This document shows positions 24,236 to 38,290 of a stretch of DNA of 64,000 nucleotides, one piece after another. The stretch lies in contig NC_049981.1 in the NCBI RefSeq assembly GCF_000003815.2, positions 16,997,781 through 17,061,780 on the forward strand, written 5' to 3'. This stretch comes from Branchiostoma floridae. Taxonomy: Eukaryota; Chordata; Leptocardii; Amphioxiformes; Branchiostomatidae. The notes under the pieces are model-generated. The model made no database searches, had not been told where the DNA came from, and saw only the letters and a list, made by a program, of their open reading frames with translations. A program made the position numbers and the translations under genes. Positions within the stretch are counted from its first letter, which is position 1, and each line of letters opens with the position of its first letter.

Positions 24236-27070
24236 TGGATCCCTGGAGTGATCTTTTCAGGCACTTTTGATTGTACACAGAAAAGCAAAGCAGGTTAGCC
24301 ATACAGTATTCAAATCACGTGACTAGTGGGTCTCTGGTCGGCAGACATCAAAGCACATCAGAATTGGAGGATAATTCCTTTTGAAAGGTAGCAAAGCCCC
24401 TGAGCACTTTGGGTGATGGGAATGGATTAAGAAACTCTGACTTCTTTGTCAAAGGGAGTCCAAAATTCAAGGCCATTGATATCAAAGTTAACCAGGAATC
24501 TTATGGGAATGTGGCTACAAAAAAAGCCAGTATCTTTAACTCTCTGTGGATTCTTAATCCCTAAAACTGTGCTACTTTCCCTCTATAGTTTATTGCAAAT
24601 TGAAAACGTTTAGAGTATATACTGGGGTGAAGCAATAAAATTCTGTTTGCAAAACAGCAGCTATTTTTTTGTACTGAAGTTTTGAGTCAGAGTGTGTTGC
24701 ATAAAATGTTCCTTGTTTATGAATAAGCAGGAAACAGTCCTTGATACAAAAGAATTGTGGTACTTAATTGTTGTACAGCTGGCTAAAAAATTTGGAGGTT
24801 TTGATGGTTTTGTGATTTTTTTTTCTATCAAGAATTAATGCTGACAATATGCAGTAAAAACATGAGGTTTGATTGGAGAATTCATAGGATTTTGGGTGGA
24901 TCAAAGACAACTATTGCTTACCTGATAAAATATTATAAAACAGCAAAAAACTCAAATGCAGAATCTCGAACATACACAGTAACCATAATTGTCTACAGCT
25001 GCTTAACATTTTCTGTAAAAACATACCTGTATTTTTTTCTCTCAAATTTAGTTTTAGTTTCCACGCACATATTATGATTCTGGCACCAAAATGCTTCTTA
25101 ACACAGTTAATCCTTGGCACTTATAAGAGTTCCTATTGGCAATGTTACACTGTGCTATTGGAGTACAAAACCCACAGGATCCAGTCAGGAATAAGAAAAT
25201 CAAATATAATAATTGCATCAATAGCCACACTCTAGATGGCCCACATGGCCTAGTTCCGATACCTATCTACCAGAGCAGCCACTCGACGAATCCATATGAT
25301 ATTGAACATAATATGATTTTATCTCCCCAAAGGTACACTTTGATGAATACATGGTGGTAACATGTCATGCATTTTGAATCCAGCTCTCTATCGAGAATAA
25401 CGGAAACAATAGCAGATGAGTTGTCATGTCTATCTTTGTGAACACCTTGGTCAATAACTGCACCGATTTTTCATAATTACATCTAAACCCTGTCCCGGAT
25501 AATGTGATCTACACTTGAAAACTCCAGTTATTACTGGCTATTGGACTGTTAATGAAATGCTCCTGCTTCATGGGAATACAGAATGCCAGGCAACACAATT
25601 TACTTCGATCTAAGCCACGTTTTCAAGTCAACTATGTGCATTTTTGAATCCTGTTTGTACATTGTAAAGAGAGGGTTTACCAAGAGACAAATTAGGAGGA
25701 ACTTTTGGAAATAATTCATATTCAATATCGTATCATACTACATATAAAATGATTCTAACAAAGGTTTTATTTTTACATCAGAAAACTTGATTTGTAACCA
25801 GGACAGTGTTAGCTACATGTATATTTCACATTTAAAATTTGGGGTACTAATTAGTAAGAAGGTCTTTGCTCACCGTGGTAATACATTATCTACATAATGT
25901 ACATTTAAGCATTCAGTAGCTATTAGGATACAATGACTTGAAAAAGATATAACCGCAAAGAACAAGCTTGAAAGGATAGTCTCTTTTCATTGGTGCATAG
26001 ATCTGATTTTATTTGTATGGCATTTTTTAATACAAACTTCTGTATCAAGGGCCATTAAGTAGATTCATATCAATAGAATATTAGAAAACATTGCTATATG
26101 CCAACATAGAGTACATTTCTCTGCAATTTTTGCTTCCTAAGTCTCTGTGTTTGTGGTGTAAAGCGCAAAGCAGTCAAGTGTACTGGTTGGCACCTAATAA
26201 AATATCAAGGTGTCCTCAGCAAAAGGGTAAACTTCACAACATTTAGGGTAAGCACTATTCACTTACATGTACCAAGGCCAAGGTGATTCTGAAGTCAATA
26301 AATAACACTATACCCCATAACGCTATAACGTAATATCCTGCAAATCTGTAAGTAATGTAGGAAAATGGGCCATTGATTTGGCCGATTCATTCCAACATGT
26401 GACTTTTCTGCATCTTTTCCCAGCCTGTGTGCTGATTGGTTCATTTCTACAGCTTCCCTGCCCATTTTCTTGATAGGGTGGGGGAGAAATTTGTTGGATA
26501 TTGATAGTGGTCCCATTGCACTACTGCATAATGGTGGACAGTGAGTTTATAGGTCAATTTTCAACGTGGCTCATTCGATCAACAGGCTTCCCATGCGCGC
26601 TACGTGTCCCTGCCAAATTAAGTTACCATTTCCCCATGTTGCTGGGTTCAATTCTGCCAGGTAATGGTGGCCTTGGAGCAGGTATAATCGGAGCCTGCTG
26701 CAATTGCCTCAAAAGGTCTAACGACAGTCAACTCTTTCGGTATTTCTCTCTACTGATGACAGAATCAATTTTAATCATCCTGACTGTTCTGTCTTGAATT
26801 GCATTATTTGACAACATGCACGATGTCGGAGTCTAAAAATAATCATGTTCTTGCCTCATACGGCTGCTAATTTGATGAATCGGTGGTAAATCTTTTATTT
26901 CTAACCAAAATAATCCTTGTATAACGACTTAGAACACAGTTATACATATATAGCTGTTCATGCTGAGTTTTAAACCTTACTTGAACCCTGTCCTACATTT
27001 TCAGCATTCCTTTCCCTGCAATTGACTTCTAGTTGAAGCAATGATGACAGTTAAGCCCAAGTCACAATCT
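24236..27070. other. Intronic DNA, no gene seen
   Basis: AT-rich. The 98-codon plus frame at 26501-26794 has no known domain. Confidence 0.55.
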
Positions 27071-27240
27071 TTAAGCCACGAATCCACCATGAATACTTTC
27101 ACAAGTAAACTGTAACTCCTGTTATCACGGTACAGAACAGCAGTAATTTCAGCACCAAGGACATTAGCACATTACAGCCGTTCTTACATCATATCCTAAT
27201 GAGTGAAGAGCAATGATTATGTATACAATTGCTGAAGTAA
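27071..27240 (+). repeat. Dispersed repeat, copy 1, carrying an RE1-like core
   Basis: It shares AATCCACCATGAA...ACTGTAACTC.TGTTAT...CAGAACAGCAGTAATTTCAGCAC and CA.TACAGCC.TTC with the copy at 30208. The segment TTCAGCACC, AA, GGACA (27148-27163) sits where copy 2 has TTCAGCACT. Both copies are in the same orientation, 3.1 kb apart. Confidence 0.7.
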
Positions 27241-28009
27241 GATTGACATGCTACTTGTACTACTAAGAAATTTTACCTTTTTTTGACATACAACACAAAC
27301 TTCAGACATCATATGGACTACAATATCAGAGCTAGTCAATGTTTTTGATTTATTTTCTTAGGATTTCTCATGTGAGCCTCTGGACATCATGACAGAGTGT
27401 AAAAGTCTTCTCCCTGGGGTACAAGAAGGTGAAAGCTACTTAATTGTGTCATAGAAGAAATGGCTATGCAGAATACGACCTCCAGTTTGATGACCATGAA
27501 TCGCAAGCAGTCGGTCATCGTAACATTGTGACAGCAACATTTGTTAGATTTGACCCCGCAGCATCGCACCATGAACATGTTTAAACAAGCTATCACCCCA
27601 ATTACCCCCGGATATGGCATGGATACTAAAGGTGATGATTTCTGAATCTTACTGCATGGGAAGAAGGTTATGATCTGCATTTTGCAGGTTTCTAACTAAA
27701 TAACATGCAACATCATAGCTTAAGCCAAATGCTTCCCTACAGTCTATAGAAGCTGCTTTTATGCCACTATATTTCTTAATGATGTTACACTTCATCTTCA
27801 AATTTCCATTAAAATGCTGTGCAAATGTGGCTTTACAGAGTAAGAGCAGCATCTAATTCTAAAAGAGAAGAATACTAAGAAAATAGTTGAAAGATATGCA
27901 TTTTTCCTACTTGGCTATATATTTCAGACAATACAAAGACACATGTCGGACTTGAATTTACTGTTTCTGTGAGATACTGTATAAATCAATCTAGCGTCAC
28001 ATCTTGAGA
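27241..28009. other. Intronic DNA, no gene seen
   Basis: No repeat recognised. A 97-codon minus frame (27387-27680) has no known domain. Confidence 0.5.
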
Positions 28010-28470
28010 ACAAATAGAGGATGCAGGACACATATCCCAAATGGCCATATATCTCCCGTTATGGCACTTCCAATTCCACTTACCGGAACAAATTGTTCTC
28101 TCCCAACTTTCATGGCTACTTTGATTTATTCCCATGTTTCCATCCATATCTGGACACATAATTTCCTTTTTATGACCTGCCATGATCCCGGATTTTGGCC
28201 TAATGTCTGAAATATGGAGATTTTCCATTTTTTTACAGATCGCAATTCCATTTGGCCGTCGGATTCACTCCCATACTACATCCCATTATAGGAAATATAT
28301 TGCTCTATTTTTGGCGTGCATTTTGCGGTAGTTCCATGTCATAAGGTCGAGGTATTGGCCATTTGCTACTCTAACAAATGCAACACATAACTGCGCTTCA
28401 AAATGGGGCAAATATATTTGCTTTTCCATATAGATTTGAAGCCCAATTTCTTACCAAGCCATCTGTAATT
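28010..28470. promoter_or_regulatory. Candidate conserved non-coding block
   Basis: A non-repetitive block with sustained balanced composition and many ATTCC/CCATT words (ATTCCACTTACC, CAATTCCATTTGG, GGCCTAATGTC). It carries short overlapping open frames on both strands, none with a known domain. Candidate only; needs cross-species comparison. Confidence 0.25.
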
Positions 28471-30207
28471 GGTAAGAGACCTGGCACACCAACTTAAAAG
28501 ACACCAGGGGTTTTACACATTCCAGTACATAATATATAAAACAATAATTCCATCATATGCCCGAAATACAAAGCTAAATACAAACTGTCAGAACAGTTTT
28601 ATAAGGTTTGAAAATAAAAAGAATAAAAAACTGCTTGAGATTTTATTGGAGGCTAAGATCAAACAGAATGTTTGAGTAATACATGTTTGAAATCTTGATA
28701 ATACAGCAATCTTGATTAATACGACAGTTTGGGCACAAAAATTTTTGCTCTGTACTTAAGAGTGATTGCTTTGTCATGATTGATAAGAAGTGTTATTTAA
28801 CAGGGTGATGTTCTGACATGTCTATGTGGTGAAGCAGCAAATGAAGAAACTTGAGTCGTGTTAAGCTCCTAAATGTATTCCCCCCCAGACACTTGGGGTG
28901 CCCCAGCTTGGTAAGGCCTATTTACAAAGACATATTGGGCCATTTTGAGGATGATACTTTTATGATAACAAAGGACCCACAGGTCGGGCAATGGGCCGTT
29001 TTAGTGTAATAACAAATGTAACAGGGCCCAGCACTACAAATGACTCGGACGCATCAGAGTGAATATAACATATAACACTTTCATATCCTGAATGGGAAAG
29101 GAGGTCCTTAATATTCAAATCTGTTCCTAGGAATCTATCATCTTCTTCTTAACAATGGGTGTTAGTGTAACTATCATTACATTGTGAAGATATAGATAAA
29201 ACCCCACCTCACTCATACATATCACTTTTGGTTGATCGAAATTCACACGAAAAGTTGAGGGCATCATCTACAATGAACTCATTGACCCTACCCCCTGCTG
29301 TGTGAACACATCACACAGTTTTGATGCCAAACAGTTACTTTAGCAGGTTGAAGGCAAATATGCTGAGTGTCTATATATCATGGCCATTTCATCCTTGACC
29401 CATACAAAAGTCTCAAGGGCATGGAGTTGCCACTGCTAGCCCAACCCTTTAATAATGTCTTAATGCATCCTGAGTGCTGTTCGGAGATGTTGTTATATGA
29501 ATGGTGCCAGCAGCCCTCCCCATCACTCTAGCAGAAAAGTATACAGCCAGGTGCGTAATGGAAGCAATAATAAAGATTTCCAAGGATGCCAAAATTTCAC
29601 ACATGGGGTGATGTGAGTCAGCCAGGGTCAAGACGCCTTTATGTCGAGAGACCTTCCTTTCTCGGCTCTCACTGATGTGTATTGATTTTGTAAATTTTAT
29701 GTCAAGACTTCAAAGCCCAGGGTCTTTGGTAAAATCTCTGCAAATGGAATGCCTATTTATTTGAGTCAACATTATATAGACAGATTCAGCTGGACCCTGA
29801 TCAAAGTTGTAGGTAATAAATACGGAAGAAGAGCTATCGATCGAGGCAGGAGAGGGAATAAGGCAATCTGAAAAAGTTTCCTGGCATTGCAGCATAAGTT
29901 TGTCTGAATTTTTCTCTAGTTTCTAAGTGTATATATCAACAGGACCTTTATACATTAGATTGTCTTTGTACATTTGAGATCAGATAACTGCTAAATATAT
30001 CTAACTTCTTGCCAATTGTTGCTGTCCCTGCAAAACCTTGAAACTGATTTATGCTAGCAGCACTGTAGCAGCTCTGAGGGCTCAGACTCCGCAATCTAGA
30101 TTAAGACAAATGTTCCGAGTTACCTCTATATTACAAGATATATTACACTTTATAACATAATGTATCATGCATTTATTTATGTTGGAACTGTGAGTAACCA
30201 TACATAT
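28471..30207. other. Intronic DNA, no gene seen
   Basis: AT-rich; nothing recognised beyond short C runs near 28880. Confidence 0.55.
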
Positions 30208-30390
30208 TAAGTCGCAAATCCACCATGAAGACTTTTATAAGTACACTGTAACTCTTGTTATTATGGTGCAGAACAGCAGTAATTTCAGCACTAAGTGCAG
30301 CTCCAACACATACAATAACAGCCATTCCTATGCTATATCGTGTTGACGCAGCTATGATAAGGTATAGAGTTGCTGATGATATGTAAGTGA
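30208..30390 (+). repeat. Dispersed repeat, copy 2
   Basis: Homologous to 27071-27240 over most of its length by eye, with small indels. Its RE1-like core (30284-30304) is TTCAGCACT, AA, GTGCAGCTCC, 16/21 to the vertebrate motif but with both half-site cores still visible. Confidence 0.7.
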
Positions 30391-32689
30391 TTAGGTTAAG
30401 TTAAGAGTAAGTTTAATCAAGTTCTGTAAAAATCACATTCTGCATAAAGAATAAGTACAGTCAGACTTTAAGATTTCTACTAGTCCAGGTAATATAAAAC
30501 AATTAGATCACACTGGCAGCAATTATTACAGCAGTTTGAATATATGATATCTATTGCTTCAAATCACTATAATATACCTGATACAACATGCATTTTCATA
30601 TATAATATGGAAAATGAATTCACTATCAATAAAGAAAGTCATTTATATTTTCAAACAGAAATAGTATTCAAAATGTCACAGAGAGCTTAATACATAAGAA
30701 AATGCAGTTACAGTATCTAATCATAATAATTTGATGCTAAATTATTGACAATCAAATCCATTTTCCTTACTCCACAAAAGTTTGCCATTTCCTATCGAAA
30801 CAATCACGTCTGGAGGATTACCGAATCGTCTTGACAGATTTCCCAGTTATAGAAACATGACAGGCATAATCAAAACCACATTGATTTAAGCTGAGTGACC
30901 TCCGTCTGACATTGAGAGCATGATTGGCACAATCCAACGGTCACTACTGACCTTTGATGTCAAGGAGTGGTCAGGTGTGTAAAATATTTGTCCATCAGAT
31001 TGCTTGGTCAGTCAATGATTTATTACGCTCATGAATCCTGATATCGAGATTCTTAACCTTCATGCGTAACTTGTAAAGATGAGAAATTTTACACTATGGT
31101 GTTTTTAATGCTCCCCTCCCCCATTTAGGTACACGGATAAGATAAGTTATTCCAGTTTTAGCATCCTTACAGTGGACACATTAGATCTGGGTCAGCTGAG
31201 TTGACCATCTAATCCTCAGACGTGGTGCAAAGCTCTGCTCTAAGGCTTGGTGGTGCTACGGTCTTAATTACTAGAGAGCCGAACTATTTTTCAAGCTTTT
31301 TCATGCAAGAGAGGTCATGAATGGATCAATCTCCTCCAAATGACCTGGCTTGCATATGAAGTTATCATAACAGTAAGAGAGTCACAATGATTATATAAAA
31401 ATTCAAGACAATATTCATTTCGTTTCTGTTTTTTTCTAGCTGTGTAATCTTTGATATCTAGTTCTTTTTTTTTTTTATAAAGGAGGTTCAAAATTGAGAA
31501 ATGCCATGTAAATAACCAGATACAAGAAACAAATTTCCTGTTGAAGACCCAAATTGGTTGTTTGGTCCCTTAAAAAAAGGAAAAGGTATCTGTCACATTT
31601 TCTCTATTGCATCATTATCCTAATAACATAGATCAGCTCAAAGATGCACTACTGATGTTTCAGTAATCTTTGTTTCCTAAGATTTTATAAACAGGGGTAT
31701 CTGAAAAGCAGTGAAATTTCAGTAAAGTTGTATTTCCTAGAACTATTGCAAACAGAGATATTCCCAATGCAGTGATGTTTAGTAACAGTTGTATTTTGTA
31801 TAATGATAATTGTAAACAGGGATATCCTCAAAAAAGTGATGTTGCAATGTATTGCATCCTGACCTGGAGTTCTAAGAATAGAGCACAGTCCATCTATGTC
31901 TGATGGATTAGAAGCCAGGCAATCTACAATCAAATGACCAGGCTGGGGCCTGGCAATCAAGGTGGTCTTCCAGGGCCGGGTATCGCGAAACGATTCATCA
32001 ACCGAGGAGAGAATCAGTCCGTGTGTTTTTGGCAGCCTTATCAGCTGAGTCGCAGACCCCGTTTTGAAATAGACAGATTACGGAGACAAAAATGGGTATT
32101 AGTAGAAAAAGCGAGTGCAAAGAGTGTATCTAAGTTGGCGCGTGGGTCCGATTGATGACCGGGGATCCTGTGCACGATAACAGATTATCTCCAGTGGGAA
32201 GCAAATGGAGATAGTTAGAGGTAGATTACTTGTTTGATAGTTTATTTGGGATTGCAGACTTTTATATTATCCACCTTTTATTTTAGATGGAGCAAAATTA
32301 ACCTTAAAGTGAACCATATGCAATGGATGACCTGTCTCTTCTATGAAGATTTCCGCATAATGCGCCCCTCCCCCAAACTCTGTCTGGCAATGGCAAAATA
32401 AGTGTGAAAGCTGTAATTATTATGTTACAATGAAATCACCCTAAGGCCGTAAGAACAAGGCACATGTAGATTTGCCCTGTCCTGCTGTATTGTGAAATAG
32501 GTATGGAAGAAGTTCCTGTGTAAAAGATCAAAGAAGACAGATAACTTTGCAACCGTGCACCCACAGCAAGAGACCTGGTCATGCACGTTATTGGCCAATG
32601 GTTTTGTCAATGCCAAGTTATTCACAATTAATAGAATGCTTTTGCACCATTTAACTGGGGATTTCTACAACACATATTGAACTCCAACC
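30391..32689. other. Intronic DNA, no gene seen
   Basis: CCCCTCCCCC tracts at 31113 and 32365. A less AT-rich part at 31930-32200 is a possible conserved spot. In 31670-31850 a phrase AACAGGGATAT..C.AA..CAGTGATGTT recurs loosely two to three times. Confidence 0.5.
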
Positions 32690-33080
32690 TCCCCATTGAC
32701 CAGCAAACCTCCGAAGTGATGATGCCACATTAATCCTGCCGCGTAAAAATTGACAAAGAAATTAATCAAGTGAAGCACAAGCATGTTGGCTGATTATTCC
32801 TGTGAACATGTCGTGTCCAAGGGCCAGTTATTGGCAGCAGGTCTCTCTTGTTTGGATCGCGGGACATCTGAGTATCACCTGATGAGAGCGCGGCATTTCA
32901 TGGGTGTCGGATTACATGAGCAGGGGGACTTAGGAGTAGCTACGTCAGCATTGTGTACACCGTTACTAACAGCAGTGATTTGTTATTACTGCGGTAGTTG
33001 GCAGGGACAACCGGACAATCTATTCTCAACTTACATGTACGCAGAAGCAATGAATAAACGTGCTCACCAGATCCCTATCA
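32690..33080. promoter_or_regulatory. Candidate conserved non-coding block rich in homeodomain-type motifs
   Basis: It is GC/CpG-richer than neighbours and without repeat similarity. ACATTAATCC, AAATTAATCA, GGCTGATTATTCC and GTCGGATTACATG (homeodomain-type cores) lie close together, with CTACGTCAGC (CRE-like). An open plus frame of 105 codons (32783-33097) has no recognised domain and is not bounded by convincing splice sites. I read it as regulatory, not coding. Confidence 0.3.
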
Positions 33081-33613
33081 AACACTGTTACTCCATTTGA
33101 AAACTGCTAGCATTCTCAACAAATTGCTCTGATAACAAATCTTACATGCCTTTGAAAATGAAGCAAAAAAATCCTAATTCTACAAAAAAAAGGTCTGCAT
33201 ATTTCTTAATGACACTTACAGTCACTCTTAATTCTGCTTCCAGGATAATGTAATTTGCTGATAGATATAGCATTCTTGTTGAATTGTTCTGTCTGAGTGA
33301 AATCTTGACTAAGATACATTTCATGCTGTTAGAATCACTGAAATAATCTAAATGTACTGTAAGGCTAGTTACATGTACTAAACGTCAAAGTTTGCCCCAG
33401 TTGTGTCAGTTGATATTACACCACAGTTCGTTAGACCTGATTCATTTTCTTAAAACAATCAGGCCAGCCTTTGTGTAATTGGGGGGTGGGGGTGGTACTG
33501 GCAGGTCAGGAAAAATATTCAAATATGTGACAAAGACTACATAATATGATCTACATTTTGAACCTGCAAATCTATAGATAGCTTCTTACAGAGTCCTTGC
33601 TGTATATAGGGGT

Positions 33614-33690
33614 GGGTACTGGTACAGAAAATTCAGGTACAGGTGCAGTTGAAGTCCAGAGGATCAGGTCCAGGTCCTGAACCTGAACTT
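33614..33690 (+). repeat. Degenerate GGTAC/AGGTCC repeat
   Basis: GGGTACTGGTACAGAAAATT, then CAGGTACAGGTGCAG, then CAGGTCCAGGTCCTGAACC: repeated 6-mers ending in a small palindrome (AGGTCCTGAACCT). Low-complexity dispersed sequence with no coding sense. Confidence 0.5.
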
Positions 33691-35739
33691 GATTGTCTGT
33701 GAAAACTTAGGTCCTTAACTCTGGGATGTAGTGGATGCAATAGACATGTGTCTATGGGAACTGAAAAAATCTGGGCGGTCTGAAAGTTGTCATAACGAGA
33801 CCAAGTTTGACTGTAGAAATTTTGTTGAAATTAACAAATAAACCGACATACTCTTTTATCACTCTTGTTACTTAATTGGACCAGTAACCCCCCTCACACA
33901 AAAGTGTGAAAGCCTTCCAATATAATCTATTCATTTTTTAATTGGTTCAAAGTCTGATCCTAACTTTTATCAGGTTGATTTTTTGGGACCAGTTCAACAA
34001 GAAAAAACTCCATTTTGTACTGCCTCGCTGACCCCTACCTGTATAGTAGATCATCATGTACTTGTGAATTTCTGCATCATAATACATTTTACTTTCTGTA
34101 AGATATAGATATAAAAACAAAGTGATGAGAGTATTCATTCATACACATCATTCATCCATCCATTCATTCATTCATTTAATCATTTAAGCAGAATAAACAA
34201 CAGCAAAAGACCAAAAGTTACACCTATCAGAGAAATTTATATGTATACTCAAAAATGACATGCTGGCCATTTTGTTTACCAGAAGGTATACTGTTTTTTA
34301 ATCTCTGGTGTTGCTTTGAAGAACTCTGTGAACCTAGCAATCCGACTTATGTGACCTAAAATGTTTGAAGGGTGAGCTGAAACATGCTCCCGTCTGAGTC
34401 TTTATGTTCCATGTTTTGTGCTATTGCACACTGCTGCAACTGATATTGACCAACTCACCTTCCCCCGGTGATAAAGCATTAATTATAGGCCTATAAACAT
34501 CGACAGAACCATCCATCAGGAAGACTTAGACGGAGCAGAGCAACATTTCGTGGCAGAACGGGACGTTTATTGTGCCAGATATCGGCAGTCCCTCAGTCTC
34601 TCAATATCGAGGGGCTACAGACGGTCGTGGTCCGGCGACTGGGAATCAATATCCCATAATAGTTCTCATCATGTCCAGTGTCATGGGTGGTGGGTATCCG
34701 ATATGGGCGCAGGACACGCCACTCCTGGTACCACTCAGAACTGTTTAATAGCCGAATCAAGTACTCATCACTCGTATATGAACATTAATACTTTTATGTG
34801 TTCAGATATCCTTGCTTTCGGTTTTGTTTATTTGAACCTTGTTTATTCATATATAGCTCATATTTACATGCTGGCTGCATAAGGGGGTCATAAGGGAAAG
34901 AGTAAGGGTCAGACAAGATATAACAAAGATACAGGTACCATTAAAGTCTTAAAAACCCTATCAAGCAAACCTATAATAGTCCTGATGAATACATTGACAT
35001 ATCATATGGCATTACAAAACACATACTAAAATGACGGTCCTTCTCTAGTATATTTTGGTCTTCTTGCTTATTGCAAAAGTCCCTTAAAAGAGAACAGAGT
35101 TAAGCTCGAGCATGTGTGCCAGATATTTGAAGCATCTAGTACAACATTCAATATTTTACCTACATTTGAAAGCTTGAATTTTGTCTGAATGCTTTAAGTG
35201 ACGTAATGACTATACACACAACTATCATTCACCTGATAACTTCATGAATAGAAATAGAAGGGCATTCTGCATTTTTTATACAAGCAGCTTTATGATACAC
35301 ACTTGGTCCAGCAGGATTATAACTAGCTTGAAAATCATAAAACATATACTAGCAAAAAGTATTTTCAGTTTACACATTGTGCATTCTGAAAGAATAGGAT
35401 CATTGCATTGCTATAAGGATAACATATCATCTATGAAATGACATTCAACAATATCTTGTTAGGGCATATGATTATAATAACATTTTACTACAGTCAGTGT
35501 GCTAAAAGTTACATTCGCCTCAGTCTTCATGCATTAATATAGCACGACGTTCTAATGTATTCCTAAAAGCAGGCAGATAAAATCATACATGTATTCCAAT
35601 TTCTACTATAGCCACCAATTTACTTTGTTGGCTCTTGGACATGTCTTTGTACAATTTTAGCACAATCCAGAGGCTGTGGTGAAAACTTTGACATCTGACT
35701 GAAACTGTGTGAATTAAAGCATAGAATTCCCCTTGCTCT
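33691..35739. other. Intronic DNA, no gene seen
   Basis: Contains the ATTC microsatellite and a TCACACAAAAGTGTGA palindrome (about 33894-33909). The part 34500-34750 is CpG-richer with a 110-codon plus frame (34550-34879) lacking known domains. Confidence 0.5.
34128..34182 (+). repeat. (ATTC)n microsatellite
   Basis: ATTCATTC units with ATCC variants, about 13 imperfect copies. Confidence 0.85.
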
Positions 35740-36060
35740 GTGATGAACGTTATTTTTTCTTCATGCATTATAAAGTGTTATAATTGGTGTTTTGCATGCG
35801 TTGGGCCACACATGAGGTATCACTGCTCACCACAACATGGCAGACTATTAATTGCGCAGAAGGGATACTATCTGTTAGACACGTCCAATATTTTTCTCTG
35901 GGAAATCGATACATTTTTATCACCTCTCGGGATCCTCATTAATCTATGTGGTACGAAGCCCCGGATAAATTTTGCTGGAATCCAATATAGCTTCCCGCTG
36001 TGAGGGAAAATCCAGTCCACAGCTATAGTCTAAATGCAATTAAAGATCCCGCCTCTCTAT
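35740..36060. promoter_or_regulatory. Candidate conserved non-coding block
   Basis: A non-repeat block with TATTAATTGCGC, CTCATTAATC, GCAATTAAAG (homeodomain-type) and GAAATCGATA. An 87-codon plus frame (35740-36000) lacks known domains. Confidence 0.22.
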
Positions 36061-38290
36061 AATACACCCAGATCTGGAATACCATTTATAATGCGGCAAA
36101 ACAAACATGAGTATACATACTACAATCTACACATTACGCTTTTTTTACCTCAAGCTCTATCGAATCTTGATGTCAGCCTACATGCATCTAAAAGTAATGC
36201 TAACTTTCTTTTGTCCAAGTAGATAGATATGCAAATTCAGCCCCACCATTAGATATAAGGTATTCCCGTTTACCATTCACCCTCTAGAGCAATCTAAGCC
36301 TGTGTATTCAATGCTTATAGCAGGGATATTAAAAGAATAATAAATCAAACCTACCTTTTTTCTTCTTCTGCCCTTCTTACACAATATGAAGATGTACCTT
36401 TGGACTTAAACTGTTCTCAGAACATTTGTAAGGAGATTATTTTGACGAATGACCACCGAAGAGTTGGCACGTTGTGGGCACCATAAAAGCCATCTGTATG
36501 CTAATCTCTACTTATGTAATGTGTTGTGAAACTAGGGGTGAGATTTCTGCATTCAAACTAGATTCGCCATCTGGTGATGATATACTGATGTACCCCAATC
36601 TTATCGCTAATGTTTAAACTATCGATCCCTGTATATGCACTGACATAAACACGATTATGCTAATAGTTGAATAAAACAGAACAAAAGAAACATATAAGGC
36701 ATTACAAGAGCAAATATATTAAAAGATATGTCAGCAATGTGAAAACTACATTCTTGTATCAAGGCAGATTTTGCCTAAACTAACTCACACAAATTTGCGA
36801 TGTACAACTTTATTGTCTCAACATTTTCAACAGTATTTATGTATAGTTAAATCTTTAAGATTAATGTTTTCATTTTGAATTACGGATAACTGCATAACAG
36901 TGCCCCCTAGTGATAGTCATCTTCCTCACATTCAACAGTCAATAGATGCTAACTAAAATTTCTGCTACCAAAATTGTCTCAATTATTATCAAGTTATGTT
37001 ATTAAAGTATGGTAAAGAGGTAATACTACATTAAAGCAGAACACTTCCATATCATTAATATTCACATAGATAAAAGTAAAACTTAACTTGAAAGAGCCAT
37101 ATGCTAAAATCTAACATCTAATCTACTTGTGATGTTTTCAACTGATAATGCCCATATCATTGCTAGCCTCTTTTTCTTGATGAAATAAAATGCAACAATT
37201 GTGCAAAAAAAAATTTCAGGAAGAAAGTCTTGCTCCAGAACATACATGTACACAAATTTAAATGACCAAATAAGGTCATAAAATATGCAATATTAAGATA
37301 GCACTGCAATATTAAGATAGCACTGTATTAGATGCAGTGATTTCCTGGAATGTGTTTAATAATGGAGGTGAGAGTTAAGATACTGAGTAACAAGATACTT
37401 AACACAATTTCTTATTTTGAATTAATGTTCCTACCTGTAAGTACTCAAGACTTGCACAAAGTCTGTAATATTTAACAGTGGTTCACAAGTCTATATTATG
37501 AACCTTGAACCTATATATTATATGTATATTCAAAGACTGGCTACGATACACTGACACAGTGCCATCCTACATAGATCCCAAACTTTCGACTTCAAAGAAA
37601 GTGTAATGATCGGAAATAAATTACTTATTTTAATTACCTTGCATCTCTTACCACATGTCAAAAAAATTCACCGTACACATCACAAGCCCTGTAATACGAT
37701 GTATGATATCATTCTTCTTTATCAAACTGACAAAATTTAAGAAGTCACTGAAAGGTATCCTTTTCTCAACTTGGAGTCTGTCCTATCTTAAGTACCCCAA
37801 AACTGGAACAATCTCCAGCGCTGTGCCTGCTGTCCTAGCAAAGCCTTATTTCACCAGATAAAGCATGAGTGATAGGGGTTTAATTTACGAGGGCACTTGA
37901 ATCGGGTCAGGCCTTCCCTAGGGGATAGAAGTGTCAATGGAAGGTGTTCCAGTCTTTTCAAGGTTTAAGCCACATAATAAACAATGGTAGCGTCGAGATT
38001 AGGCAAAGGAAGGCTGGGCTGTGGTGATAACCCCTGTCGCGACCTAGCCAACACTGAGGTCCATTGTCTTTGATGCGTAATCGTTGGATAATGGCGTCAA
38101 GTAATGTGGCGTGAAAGAGGCAGAAAATAATGCCCCGTGTATTGGAAGGGGGTGTAAATGGTAAACTTACAAGTTCAAAATATGATAAGTACCACATGGA
38201 ACTGGTCGAGCAGAAAGAAACTTCCACATGATGTCACAGTGGCAATTCCAACATTTGATTTGAAATTCATAACACAAAGCACATATACGT
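36061..38290. other. Intronic DNA, no gene seen
   Basis: AT-rich except 37960-38160, a less AT-rich part with several CpGs. Holds the 19-bp duplication at 37287. Confidence 0.5.
37287..37324 (+). repeat. Perfect 19-bp tandem duplication
   Basis: GCAATATTAAGATAGCACT occurs twice with no spacer and no mismatch, so it is recent. Confidence 0.95.
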
